NCBI GenBank assembly: GCA_051418075.1
Contig: JBPRGG010000016.1
Location: 20,476 to 84,475, forward strand
Length of the DNA: 64,000 bases
Direction of reading: 5' to 3'
Origin: JBPRGG01 sp051418075
Lineage (GTDB): Bacteria; Bacteroidota; Bacteroidia; Cytophagales; Cyclobacteriaceae
Each line of letters begins with the position of its first letter. The stretch's first letter is position 1. This document shows, in pieces, positions 37,237 to 44,960 of the stretch. Below the pieces are notes generated by a model, which saw only the letters and a list, made by a program, of their open reading frames with translations, was not told where the DNA came from and did no database searches. Both the position numbers and the translations under genes were made by a program.

Positions 37237-38799
37237 TCAAGCCATCCAGGGTCTATCCCGCTCTTTAGCCTGAGCCAGGGCTTTAACAGCTATATTGGTA
37301 TCCTCTACCATTTGAAAATCATACATACCCACACAGATAAAATCTGCACCATTTTGATAAGCATATGTAAAAGCTTCCTGTGGTTTTAAAGCGCCGGCAG
37401 CCAGTATTTTAAAGGCAATCCAGGGCTGGGGCAGGGATTTCATAAATTCAATGGTTTCACCAGGCTTGAAGCAATACATATTATCATGCCATTCATTGTG
37501 CTGGGCTGACCAATAATTGTGGTGGTGCAGGGTCTTCATCCAAAAATCTGTTTCCAGTCCTAACTCCACACATCGCATAATCGTCTCGATTCTATGCGCT
37601 CCAATACCTACCGGCAGGCCTGCGGCTCTCACCAGGTCCATAGCCCCAACTACTTCATCAATTCGGTTTTCTTTGATGTAATGATCGGCAGTTTCTCCCT
37701 GCACGTAACAGGCAGTAGCCCCATCATCAATGGCTTTTTTCACGATATCAAGATATTCCTGGTATGGTTTAGGGGTTGGTGTACCAGTTCCGTCATAATT
37801 CAACCCGGCACAATCGGCTATAAACTGCATTTTTCCGTAACCTGCTTTCCAATACTCATTAATTACAGGCCCAATCACGGTATTTGATAACAAGGTATCC
37901 ACTCCGCATTGTTCAGCCAGGCTAAAAGTTTGAAAGATCTTTTGTTTGGTATGATAAGCCCTTACCAGGGAAGATACATAAATAAGATCCCTGGAATGGG
38001 CCCAACCGCTCAACAAGTTTCCTCCCAAAATCATTTTACTAAACAATTTATCCTTAATCTTTCCTTTGGGCAGTTCACCTTCTAATTTATCTAATCCGGT
38101 GAAATCAAACTTTTTTATACTGGCTCCGGATATAGCATCGGCCAACTGACTTTCTTCTCCGCTATACATTTTTATTTTTGCGGCTGTTCCCAGAGAAAAT
38201 GCTCCTAAAACCGGCAGGGTAAGCATATGTCTTAATATATGTCTTCGCTCTAAATTTGTTTGTTTCGCCGGCTTTTCCTGACGGTCAATCTGATTTACTA
38301 ATTTTAATCGATTTTTGTAATAGGCCTCAAACAGTCCATCCAGGCCCAGAAACCTGCCGGTTGGAAAAAATGACAAAACCACCAGGGCTATAATTTCCAG
38401 GAAATCTTTACTTACAAAAAGGTAACTCCCTTCGAAACCAGCGCCTGAATGAGAAAGGAAAGGTGGATTAGCCAGGTAATACATAAGTAATAAGGCTATA
38501 CCGCCATACTGAGCTATCCGGGTATACAATCCCAGCATCAAGCCCAATCCCACCAGGATCAGGGCCCATATATTAACCAGATTCACCAGGTTTAACACAA
38601 AATCGTTCTGGGCCAATCCGGTAAAGAATCCTGACAAAAAGCCTGAAGAATTGTTGAGATAACCATAAGCACTCCAACCAGGCGTAAATAATTTGGTAAC
38701 ACCCTCATATAAAAAATGCCAGCCAATGGCCATTCTCAGGACTACCAACAGATACATATGTTTGTTGGATAAAGCCGATTTGATTTTAGAAGTTTCCAT
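37237..38799 (-). CDS. DoxX-type membrane domain fused to a TIM-barrel-like domain
   Basis: This is a 520-residue two-part protein. Residues 1-165 are a four-helix DoxX-like membrane domain (LRMAIGWHFLYEGVTKL, NIWALILVGLGLMLG, FLEIIALVVLSFFPTGR). Residues 180-206 form a basic and hydrophobic stretch, ERRHILRHMLTLPVLGAFSLG, that looks like a Tat-type signal embedded mid-protein. Residues 225-520 look like an aldo/keto-reductase-like or other TIM barrel (LFSKMILGGNLLSGWAHSRDLI, SLAEQCGVDTLLSN, GLPVGIGAHRIE, KTLHHHNYW, PWIAFKILAAGAL). The mid-protein segment would place the barrel in the periplasm. It is divergent from the Mo-hydroxylase operon. The substrate is unknown. Confidence 0.75.
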   Translation of the reverse strand: METSKIKSALSNKHMYLLVVLRMAIGWHFLYEGVTKLFTPGWSAYGYLNNSSGFLSGFFTGLAQNDFVLNLVNLVNIWALILVGLGLMLGLYTRIAQYGGIALLLMYYLANPPFLSHSGAGFEGSYLFVSKDFLEIIALVVLSFFPTGRFLGLDGLFEAYYKNRLKLVNQIDRQEKPAKQTNLERRHILRHMLTLPVLGAFSLGTAAKIKMYSGEESQLADAISGASIKKFDFTGLDKLEGELPKGKIKDKLFSKMILGGNLLSGWAHSRDLIYVSSLVRAYHTKQKIFQTFSLAEQCGVDTLLSNTVIGPVINEYWKAGYGKMQFIADCAGLNYDGTGTPTPKPYQEYLDIVKKAIDDGATACYVQGETADHYIKENRIDEVVGAMDLVRAAGLPVGIGAHRIETIMRCVELGLETDFWMKTLHHHNYWSAQHNEWHDNMYCFKPGETIEFMKSLPQPWIAFKILAAGALKPQEAFTYAYQNGADFICVGMYDFQMVEDTNIAVKALAQAKERDRPWMA

Positions 38800-39080
38800 A
38801 GTTCAGCACATTAGTTATAGGTCTTAAAGATTGTGATTTTTTTAAAAAAATTAAATGACATAAGTCAGTTTAGTAATACTTTTTCATCCTGTCATATCCA
38901 AACTACACTGATTAAAATACACTTCCGGTCAGTAAAAAAATTATCATTTGGAAGAAATAATAAAAATAAAATTTGAGATTCTTCGATAAAAAATAAAGCT
39001 ATTTGTTTGGCATATTTTAGACATTATAGTTAACTTAACCATAATCAATTTTCTACAACTACCTGTTAATCAAGTTCATC

Positions 39081-39734
39081 ATGAATGATCAGAATTCAAA
39101 TAATAAAACCAGCCCAGCCGAAAATGCAAAAACACCTGGCAAAGGCCTCAGTCGACGTGGATTTTTAAAAGGCGCCGGATTGACCACCGTGGGTACCATG
39201 GCCATGCAAACCGGAGTTCTGGGTAATACCCTTAACCCAAATGTCGCAGATGAAAACTTTATCGGACCGGAAGAATCAATTGTCAAATTGCATGTCAATG
39301 GCAACTCCCGGTCACTACTGATAGAACCCCGCACCACGCTGGCCGATGCATTGCGGGATCATCTACAGCTCACCGGCACCAAAGTGGTTTGTGACAGGGG
39401 TGCCTGTTCTGCCTGCACAGTTTGGCTGGATGGTAAACCGGTAAATTCATGCCTGGTATTAGCTGTAGAGGCTCAGGGAAAGGAAATAACCACTATTGAA
39501 GGCCTGGGCAGCGAAGAGAACCTTCATCCGATTCAGCAAGCTTTTATTGATCATGATGCTTCTCAGTGCGGTTTTTGCACCCCTGGAATGATCATGACTG
39601 CGGCTCATTTGCTGAATAACAACCCTGCTCCCGATTTACAGGATGTAAAAGTGGCCCTGAGAGGCAATTTATGCCGCTGCGGAACCCATCCTAATGTGTA
39701 TAAAGCCACTTTGTCAGCCTCCCAAAAATTATAA
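39081..39734 (+). CDS. Tat-exported [2Fe-2S] subunit of a molybdenum hydroxylase (PaoA-like)
   Basis: This is a 217-residue small subunit of the xanthine-dehydrogenase family. A Tat signal (SRRGFLKGAG, then a hydrophobic stretch) precedes the plant-type 2Fe-2S domain (CDRGACSAC, spacing C-x4-C-x2-C, then a Cys after the strand). The helical 2Fe-2S domain follows, with CGFCTPGM and CRCGTHPN. It passes electrons from the molybdenum site to FAD. In E. coli PaoABC only the small subunit carries the Tat signal and carries its partners out, and the same arrangement holds here. It is first in a four-gene run with gaps of 11, 10 and 1 bases. Confidence 0.93.
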   Translation: MNDQNSNNKTSPAENAKTPGKGLSRRGFLKGAGLTTVGTMAMQTGVLGNTLNPNVADENFIGPEESIVKLHVNGNSRSLLIEPRTTLADALRDHLQLTGTKVVCDRGACSACTVWLDGKPVNSCLVLAVEAQGKEITTIEGLGSEENLHPIQQAFIDHDASQCGFCTPGMIMTAAHLLNNNPAPDLQDVKVALRGNLCRCGTHPNVYKATLSASQKL

Positions 39735-39745
39735 CGACTTGAATT

Positions 39746-42064
39746 ATGGACACCAAAAAAATAGTATTACCCAAAGGCATTCCAGGACATAACCTGGGTG
39801 AAATTGAAAGAGAAGTACCCATCAATGAACCACCAGCCTGGCCTATAAATGACCAGCTAAAGCATGTGGGAAAAAGAGTGAAACGCTATGATGCAGTAGC
39901 AAAAGTTACCGGCAAAGCCAAATACACAGCTGACATCCAACTGCCGGGTATGCTCTATGCTAAATTTTTCCGGTCAAACACACCCCATGCCAACATCAGA
40001 TCCATAAATACTGCCAAAGCAGAAAGTATGGATGGCGTGTATGGCATCCATATTCTGAAAAGTGATGATGATGCCTATCCGGTGGTTAAGTTTGCCGGTC
40101 AGCCCCTGGGAGCCGTGGCGGCTAAAAGCCTGGCCATTGCAGAAGAGGCTATTAAAATGATAGAAATTGATTACGAAAATAAAAAATTCGTAGTAGATGT
40201 AGAGGAGGCACAGCATCCGGAAGCGCCCCTGGTGCATCAGCAAACCATTGAGGCGAAAGAGGATGCGGGAGATGTTGGCGTAACACATGATGCTTCCCGG
40301 GCTCAGGGAAATGTAGTAGGCCCCTCTACCAGTAGTTTTTTCGGGGGGCCACGAGGTAATTTAGAGGAAGGTTTCAATGAAGCGGATGTCGTTCTGGAAA
40401 AGGTTTACCGGACCCAGGTACATACGCATGTTCCACTTGAAACCCATGGGGTAGTGGTGGATTGGAAGCCTGGACATATGACCGTTTATGCTTCTACTCA
40501 AAATACCAAAAACTTCAGGGACGAACTGGCCGACTACTTTGGACTATCCACCGGTGAGGTTCGGGTGATTTCTGAATATACCGGCGGAGGTTTTGGAGCT
40601 AAACATAGTGCCGGTGTATATGGCCCAATGGCAGCTACTTTATCCAAAAAAACCGGCAGGCCGGTGTGGCTTATGCTGGATCGCAAAGAAGAACATATTG
40701 CTGAAGGAAACCGGCCTAATTCAATACATTATCTGAAGATTGGTGCCAAAAAAGATGGCACATTAACCGCCATACAACAAAAATCTCACGGTACTGCCGG
40801 TGTAGCCCTGGGAGCTGGGGTGGGACGTATTGCCCAGGTACTGTATGATTGCCCTAACTTTGCTACCGAACAATATGATGTTTATACTCATGCTGGTCCC
40901 GGAGCAGCCTGGAGAGCACCGGGCAATGTACAGGGAGCTTATGGGGTGGAACAGGCCATTGATGAACTGGCAGAGCAATTAGGAATGGATCCTTTAAAAT
41001 ACCGGGACAAAATCGATAAAAGTGAAATACGGAAACTGGAAAGGCAAAAAGGAGCAGAAAAGTTTGGCTGGAACCGCCGAAAAGCAGCCGGATCAGATAA
41101 AGGACCGGTCAAAAAAGGCGTGGGAGTTGCCCAATCTACCTGGCCCCGGTTTGTCCACCTTGATTCTACCGCAGAAGTAAGGATCCTCAAAGATGGAGGT
41201 GTGGAGATCAGATCCAGCGTACAGGATATTGGAACCGGAACTAAAACGATATTAGGACAGGTAGTGGCAGAAGAGTTGGGAATAGCAGTAGAAGATGTTA
41301 CCGTATTAATTGGAGATACCTATTTCCCCAACGGACCCAGTTCAGGCGGCAGTGTAGCTACTGGGTCTATTACGCCTCCGGCCAGAAATGCCGCATATAA
41401 GGTCAAGATGGAACTGTTTGAGCAAGTGGCCAAAAAATTGAAGTCCGAAGCCAAAAACCTGGTTATTGAAGATGGTGTGATCTCTGACAAAACAGATAAT
41501 TCAAAATCCATTCCATTTAAAGAAGCTCTGAAAGGTATGCGTACGGGCCAAATCATAGCCACTGCTTCCAGGTCAGATGATTATGGCGGATTTCAGCAGG
41601 AATGGGGGCTGGCCTATGGCGACCTGGGGTCAGTTCAATTTGCCGAAGTATCAGTAGATACAGAAACCGGATTTGTCAAAGTAGATAAGATCGTGGCTGC
41701 ACATAGTTGTGGCCGGCCGCTTAACCTGGCCCAGGTGGAAAGTCAGATCAATGGCGGTGTGATCCAGGGCATGTCTTATGCTTTATATGAATACCGGTCT
41801 ATGGATAAACATACGGGCATGATGATGAATGCCAATGTGGATATGTATAAAATGCCTTATGCCCTGGAAATTCCTGAAATCGAATCTATCATCATCGAAG
41901 ACTATGCCGGAGCTTCTTCTACAGATGCCTATGGGATCGGAGAACCTTCCAATATTGCTACTGCAGTGGCTATTGCCAATGCGGTATATAATGCCATCGG
42001 AGTTAGGATATATGAAATACCCATGACCCCGGACAAGATTCTTAAAGCTTTGAATAAAATTTAA
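39746..42064 (+). CDS. Molybdopterin-binding catalytic subunit of a xanthine dehydrogenase-family oxidoreductase (PaoC-like)
   Basis: This is a 772-residue large subunit without its own signal peptide. It has the N-terminal RYDAVAKVTGKAKYTADI, then the Mo-cofactor segments TGGGFGAKH and GAAWRAPG, QDIGTGTKTILGQVVAEELG, and near the C-terminus the conserved active-site Glu in GIGEPSN. The enzyme hydroxylates aldehydes or heterocycles using water. The chain is closest in layout to periplasmic aldehyde oxidoreductase. The substrate cannot be fixed from sequence. It lies 11 bases after the 2Fe-2S gene and is expected to be exported with it through Tat. Confidence 0.93.
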   Translation: MDTKKIVLPKGIPGHNLGEIEREVPINEPPAWPINDQLKHVGKRVKRYDAVAKVTGKAKYTADIQLPGMLYAKFFRSNTPHANIRSINTAKAESMDGVYGIHILKSDDDAYPVVKFAGQPLGAVAAKSLAIAEEAIKMIEIDYENKKFVVDVEEAQHPEAPLVHQQTIEAKEDAGDVGVTHDASRAQGNVVGPSTSSFFGGPRGNLEEGFNEADVVLEKVYRTQVHTHVPLETHGVVVDWKPGHMTVYASTQNTKNFRDELADYFGLSTGEVRVISEYTGGGFGAKHSAGVYGPMAATLSKKTGRPVWLMLDRKEEHIAEGNRPNSIHYLKIGAKKDGTLTAIQQKSHGTAGVALGAGVGRIAQVLYDCPNFATEQYDVYTHAGPGAAWRAPGNVQGAYGVEQAIDELAEQLGMDPLKYRDKIDKSEIRKLERQKGAEKFGWNRRKAAGSDKGPVKKGVGVAQSTWPRFVHLDSTAEVRILKDGGVEIRSSVQDIGTGTKTILGQVVAEELGIAVEDVTVLIGDTYFPNGPSSGGSVATGSITPPARNAAYKVKMELFEQVAKKLKSEAKNLVIEDGVISDKTDNSKSIPFKEALKGMRTGQIIATASRSDDYGGFQQEWGLAYGDLGSVQFAEVSVDTETGFVKVDKIVAAHSCGRPLNLAQVESQINGGVIQGMSYALYEYRSMDKHTGMMMNANVDMYKMPYALEIPEIESIIIEDYAGASSTDAYGIGEPSNIATAVAIANAVYNAIGVRIYEIPMTPDKILKALNKI

Positions 42065-42074
42065 TAACTAACCT

Positions 42075-43085
42075 ATGAATAAGTTTAGCTGGTACCAAGC
42101 CAAATCAATAGAAGATGCCCTTGATAAAGTCAATACTACAGCATCTGATTTATTCAATCCCCTTCCGGGATCCACCTCTGTGATCTATAAAGCCGGAGGC
42201 GTAGACCTGCTGGATCTGATGAAGGAAGGGCTGGTAAATCCTTCTGGTCTGGTTGACGTAAAAAAGATCCCCGGCCTGGATAAAATAGAATATGATGAAA
42301 CAGCAGGATTAAAGATAGGAGCTAATGTGACTTTATCTGACATAGAGTATCACCCCCTGATCAAAGAAAAGTACCTGGCGCTTTATCAGGCAGTAGCCCA
42401 TGCAGGTACTCCCCAATTGAGAAACCTGGCCACTTTAGGAGGCAACCTGGCCCAAAGGACCCGTTGCTGGTATTTTAGGTCCATTGATCATAAGTGTTTC
42501 AGAAAGGGAACCAGGACCTGTTTTGCCCAGGATGGTGAAAATGAATTTCATGCCATTATAGACAATGAATATTGTGCCAGTGTCCATGCCTCCTCGGTTG
42601 CAACTGCCTTAATGGCTTTCAATACTAAAGTATATATTACCCGTCCTCACGAGGGAATTCAGGAATTTTCACTGGAAAGTTTTTTTGTGCATCCGGAACA
42701 GTATCGGAAAAATGAAACGATCTTGAAAAATGGCGATCTGATCACCGGCATATTAATTCCTGTACCGGAAAAAGGAACCAAAAGTTATTATATCAAGCAA
42801 GGGGCCAGGGAATCACATGATTGGGCTATTGCCGATGTGGCTGTGGTGGCCCAATCCAGCGGAGGCAAATGCAAATCAGCAGAAATCGTGTTAGGAGCTG
42901 CTGCTCCGGTTCCGATAAAGTCAAATGAAGCAGCCAAAGAAGTAGTAGGTAACAAAATTAATGAGTCGGTGGCTATCGCAGCAGGAAAAGCCTCCATGAA
43001 AGAAGCCACTCCGCTGGCAGGTAACAAATACAAGATCCCTATTTTTGAAACGATTGTAAAACGCGCATTGCTAAATTGTGTTTGA
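42075..43085 (+). CDS. FAD-binding, [4Fe-4S]-type subunit of the molybdenum hydroxylase (PaoB-like)
   Basis: This is a 336-residue FAD subunit of the CoxM/PaoB family. It has the FAD pyrophosphate loop PLPGSTSVIYKAGG, then ATLGGNLAQ. After this comes an insertion with four cysteines (RCWYF, KCF, TCF, YCAS, about residues 132-170), matching the extra 4Fe-4S loop known from PaoB and 4-hydroxybenzoyl-CoA reductase. The C-terminal domain ends with AGKASMKEATPLAGNKYKI. It takes electrons from the 2Fe-2S subunit. The end acceptor is unknown, as is usual for periplasmic members. The stop is one base before the ATG of the small cysteine protein gene. Confidence 0.92.
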   Translation: MNKFSWYQAKSIEDALDKVNTTASDLFNPLPGSTSVIYKAGGVDLLDLMKEGLVNPSGLVDVKKIPGLDKIEYDETAGLKIGANVTLSDIEYHPLIKEKYLALYQAVAHAGTPQLRNLATLGGNLAQRTRCWYFRSIDHKCFRKGTRTCFAQDGENEFHAIIDNEYCASVHASSVATALMAFNTKVYITRPHEGIQEFSLESFFVHPEQYRKNETILKNGDLITGILIPVPEKGTKSYYIKQGARESHDWAIADVAVVAQSSGGKCKSAEIVLGAAAPVPIKSNEAAKEVVGNKINESVAIAAGKASMKEATPLAGNKYKIPIFETIVKRALLNCV

Positions 43086-43086
43086 T

Positions 43087-43308
43087 ATGCAGAAAATTGA
43101 TCCTACAAAGACACCATTTTGTCGTTTTTTAAAGGCAAAAAACCCTTATGGAACCCTGGAAGGAGGTAATCAGGGATGGTTTACCTATGATGATGCCAAT
43201 ACCATCTACTGGTGTGTGAAGTCATTGGGAGCGGGTGGCCCGGACAATGGACCGGTGGCGCCCGGAGCATGCCTGAGTGGTCGAAAATGTTATAAGGCAC
43301 CGGATTAG
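43087..43308 (+). CDS. 73-residue four-cysteine protein at the end of the Mo-hydroxylase operon
   Basis: The frame is open from a GTG at 43078, but the ATG at 43087, one base after the FAD-subunit stop, is a better start. The 73-residue product has Cys 12 (PFCRF), Cys 43 (YWCVK), Cys 62 (GACLSG) and Cys 68 (RKCYK), a glycine-rich centre (GAGGPDNGP) and no signal or hydrophobic helix. Position and coupling imply a role linked to the enzyme, such as assembly or metal/redox function. The usual helper, an XdhC/PaoD-type chaperone, is absent from this region. I do not recognise the family. Confidence 0.7.
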   Translation: MQKIDPTKTPFCRFLKAKNPYGTLEGGNQGWFTYDDANTIYWCVKSLGAGGPDNGPVAPGACLSGRKCYKAPD

Positions 43309-43545
43309 TAGAATTGAAGGTAAATAAGCCAAGAATATCTGTTTTTAAGCTTATGTGAAATTTCAAAAAGCATATCTTTTACAACTATTGGAAATTCCTT
43401 CCATTCATAGGGCAAAAATTCATCTCACTTAATCGGAGAAATCACTATTTCTTCCATTGATATGGTATTCCAGATCCTGTCAAAGTTATTTTTAGAGGGA
43501 TATAATGTTCTCCTTTGGTAACTCAAAGTGGTAATTTGTGAATTG

Positions 43546-43695
43546 ATGAAATATAAAGATATTAAGTTGCTTCTGCTAGTACAATCTCCATTTTTGGGTA
43601 TTTTAATTTATACATATTTAAAATTTGAAATGGAAGCATTTTTGATGATCCTTCTGTCCACCCCAGCCACATTTATAGGACCAGGAATAAAATAA
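43546..43695 (+). CDS. Possible 49-residue membrane ORF
   Basis: This is an ATG-to-TAA frame of 49 codons in the 490-base gap before pyrD. It has two hydrophobic segments (KLLLLVQSPFLGILIYTYL and AFLMILLSTPATFIGP) joined by a charged turn. No clear ribosome-binding site or promoter is seen, and I know no relative. The remaining gap sequence (43309-43545) shows nothing supportable. Confidence 0.3.
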   Translation: MKYKDIKLLLLVQSPFLGILIYTYLKFEMEAFLMILLSTPATFIGPGIK

Positions 43696-43743
43696 AACAG
43701 TGTACCGGGTGAAGGATACTAAGGATTATGCAGAAAAATTATT

Positions 43744-43774
43744 TTTGAGATCAACCCCTAATCATTTAACATTG
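43744..43774 (+). promoter_or_regulatory. Promoter of pyrD
   Basis: TTTG (43744-43747), 19 bases, then TAACATTG (43767-43774) matches TTTG-N19-TAnnTTTG with one mismatch. It places the transcript start about 18 bases before the pyrD GTG. Confidence 0.6.
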
Positions 43775-43797
43775 CGGCAAATTCAAACTATTTGCAA

Positions 43798-44835
43798 GTG
43801 TACAAAATCTTTATTAGACCATTATTCTTTCTTTTTTCTCCGGAAAAGGCCCATAATCTGGTTTTTAAATTAATCAGATTATGGTTCAACCTGCCTTTAA
43901 TTAAGACACTTATTAAAAGATCATTATCTGTTAATGATATAAAGCTGGAAAGAACTGTGTTTGGATTGAAATTTCCCAACCCGGTGGGTCTGGCCGCCGG
44001 CATGGATAAGGATGCAGTGTTGGTGGACGAAATGGCCAGCATCGGCTTTGGATTTGTAGAAATTGGCACCTTAACTCCGGAGCCACAACCAGGCAATCCC
44101 CGCCCACGTTTATTTCGGCTAAAAAAAGACCAGGCACTGATCAACCGAATGGGTTTTAATAATAAGGGCTTGGTCAAAGCAGGCCAAAAGCTTAAGCAAA
44201 GAAAAAGTCAGATCATTGTAGGCGGAAATATTGGAAAAAATAAAATAACTCCCAACCAGGATGCAGTAAACGATTACCTCAGGGGATTTGAGGAACTTTA
44301 TAACTATGTAGATTATTTTGCTGTGAATGTCAGTTCACCCAATACGCCTGATTTACGGGAGTTACAGGATAAAGAACCTCTGAAAAAGATCTTATCTGCT
44401 TTGATGGAAAGGAATCAGCAAATGCCTGTTCAAAAACCTGTACTGCTCAAAATAGCTCCGGACCTAAATGAAAATCAACTAGATGACATCATTGAGATCG
44501 TTCTGGAAACTGGCATTGCCGGTATCATAGCCACCAATACTACCATATCTCGTTCATCTCTGACCTCCCCTAATCAAATAATAGAAGGAATTGGCCCGGG
44601 AGGGCTAAGTGGTAAGCCCTTAAAAGAACAATCTACCCAGGTGATCAGCTACCTTTATCAAAAATCGGGGGGCGCTTTTCCCATCATTGGAGTGGGCGGC
44701 ATTATGCAGCCGGATGATGCCCTGGAAAAGTTAAAAGCCGGGGCTACCCTAATACAACTATATACCGGATTCGTATATGAAGGACCCTACCTGGTAAAAA
44801 AAATTAATAAAAAGATCCTGAAAGAAAATATTTAA
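43798..44835 (+). CDS. pyrD: Dihydroorotate dehydrogenase (quinone), class 2
   Basis: This is a 345-residue FMN enzyme. The GTG at 43798 gives the usual class-2 start (VYKIFIRPLFFLFSPEKAHNLVF), an amphipathic membrane-binding helix. The frame's TTG two codons earlier is less likely. It has LKFPNPVGLAAGMDKD, FVEIGTLTPEPQPGNPRPRLFRL, NRMGFNN, the FAVNVSSPNTPDL segment with the catalytic Ser characteristic of class 2, and GVGGIMQPDDALEKLKAGA. It oxidises dihydroorotate to orotate with quinone as acceptor. pyrF, two steps later in the pathway, is 4 kb downstream. Confidence 0.95.
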   Translation: MYKIFIRPLFFLFSPEKAHNLVFKLIRLWFNLPLIKTLIKRSLSVNDIKLERTVFGLKFPNPVGLAAGMDKDAVLVDEMASIGFGFVEIGTLTPEPQPGNPRPRLFRLKKDQALINRMGFNNKGLVKAGQKLKQRKSQIIVGGNIGKNKITPNQDAVNDYLRGFEELYNYVDYFAVNVSSPNTPDLRELQDKEPLKKILSALMERNQQMPVQKPVLLKIAPDLNENQLDDIIEIVLETGIAGIIATNTTISRSSLTSPNQIIEGIGPGGLSGKPLKEQSTQVISYLYQKSGGAFPIIGVGGIMQPDDALEKLKAGATLIQLYTGFVYEGPYLVKKINKKILKENI

Positions 44836-44960
44836 TTTTCTGTTCGTTTTAGGATTGGAATTTTTACCCAGATTTTTTGTTTAAAAACATAAAAGCCGGT
44901 TTACTGAATTAATTATAATTATTGTATTGATTTCATTATTTTTGTTCATTAATATTCTCC

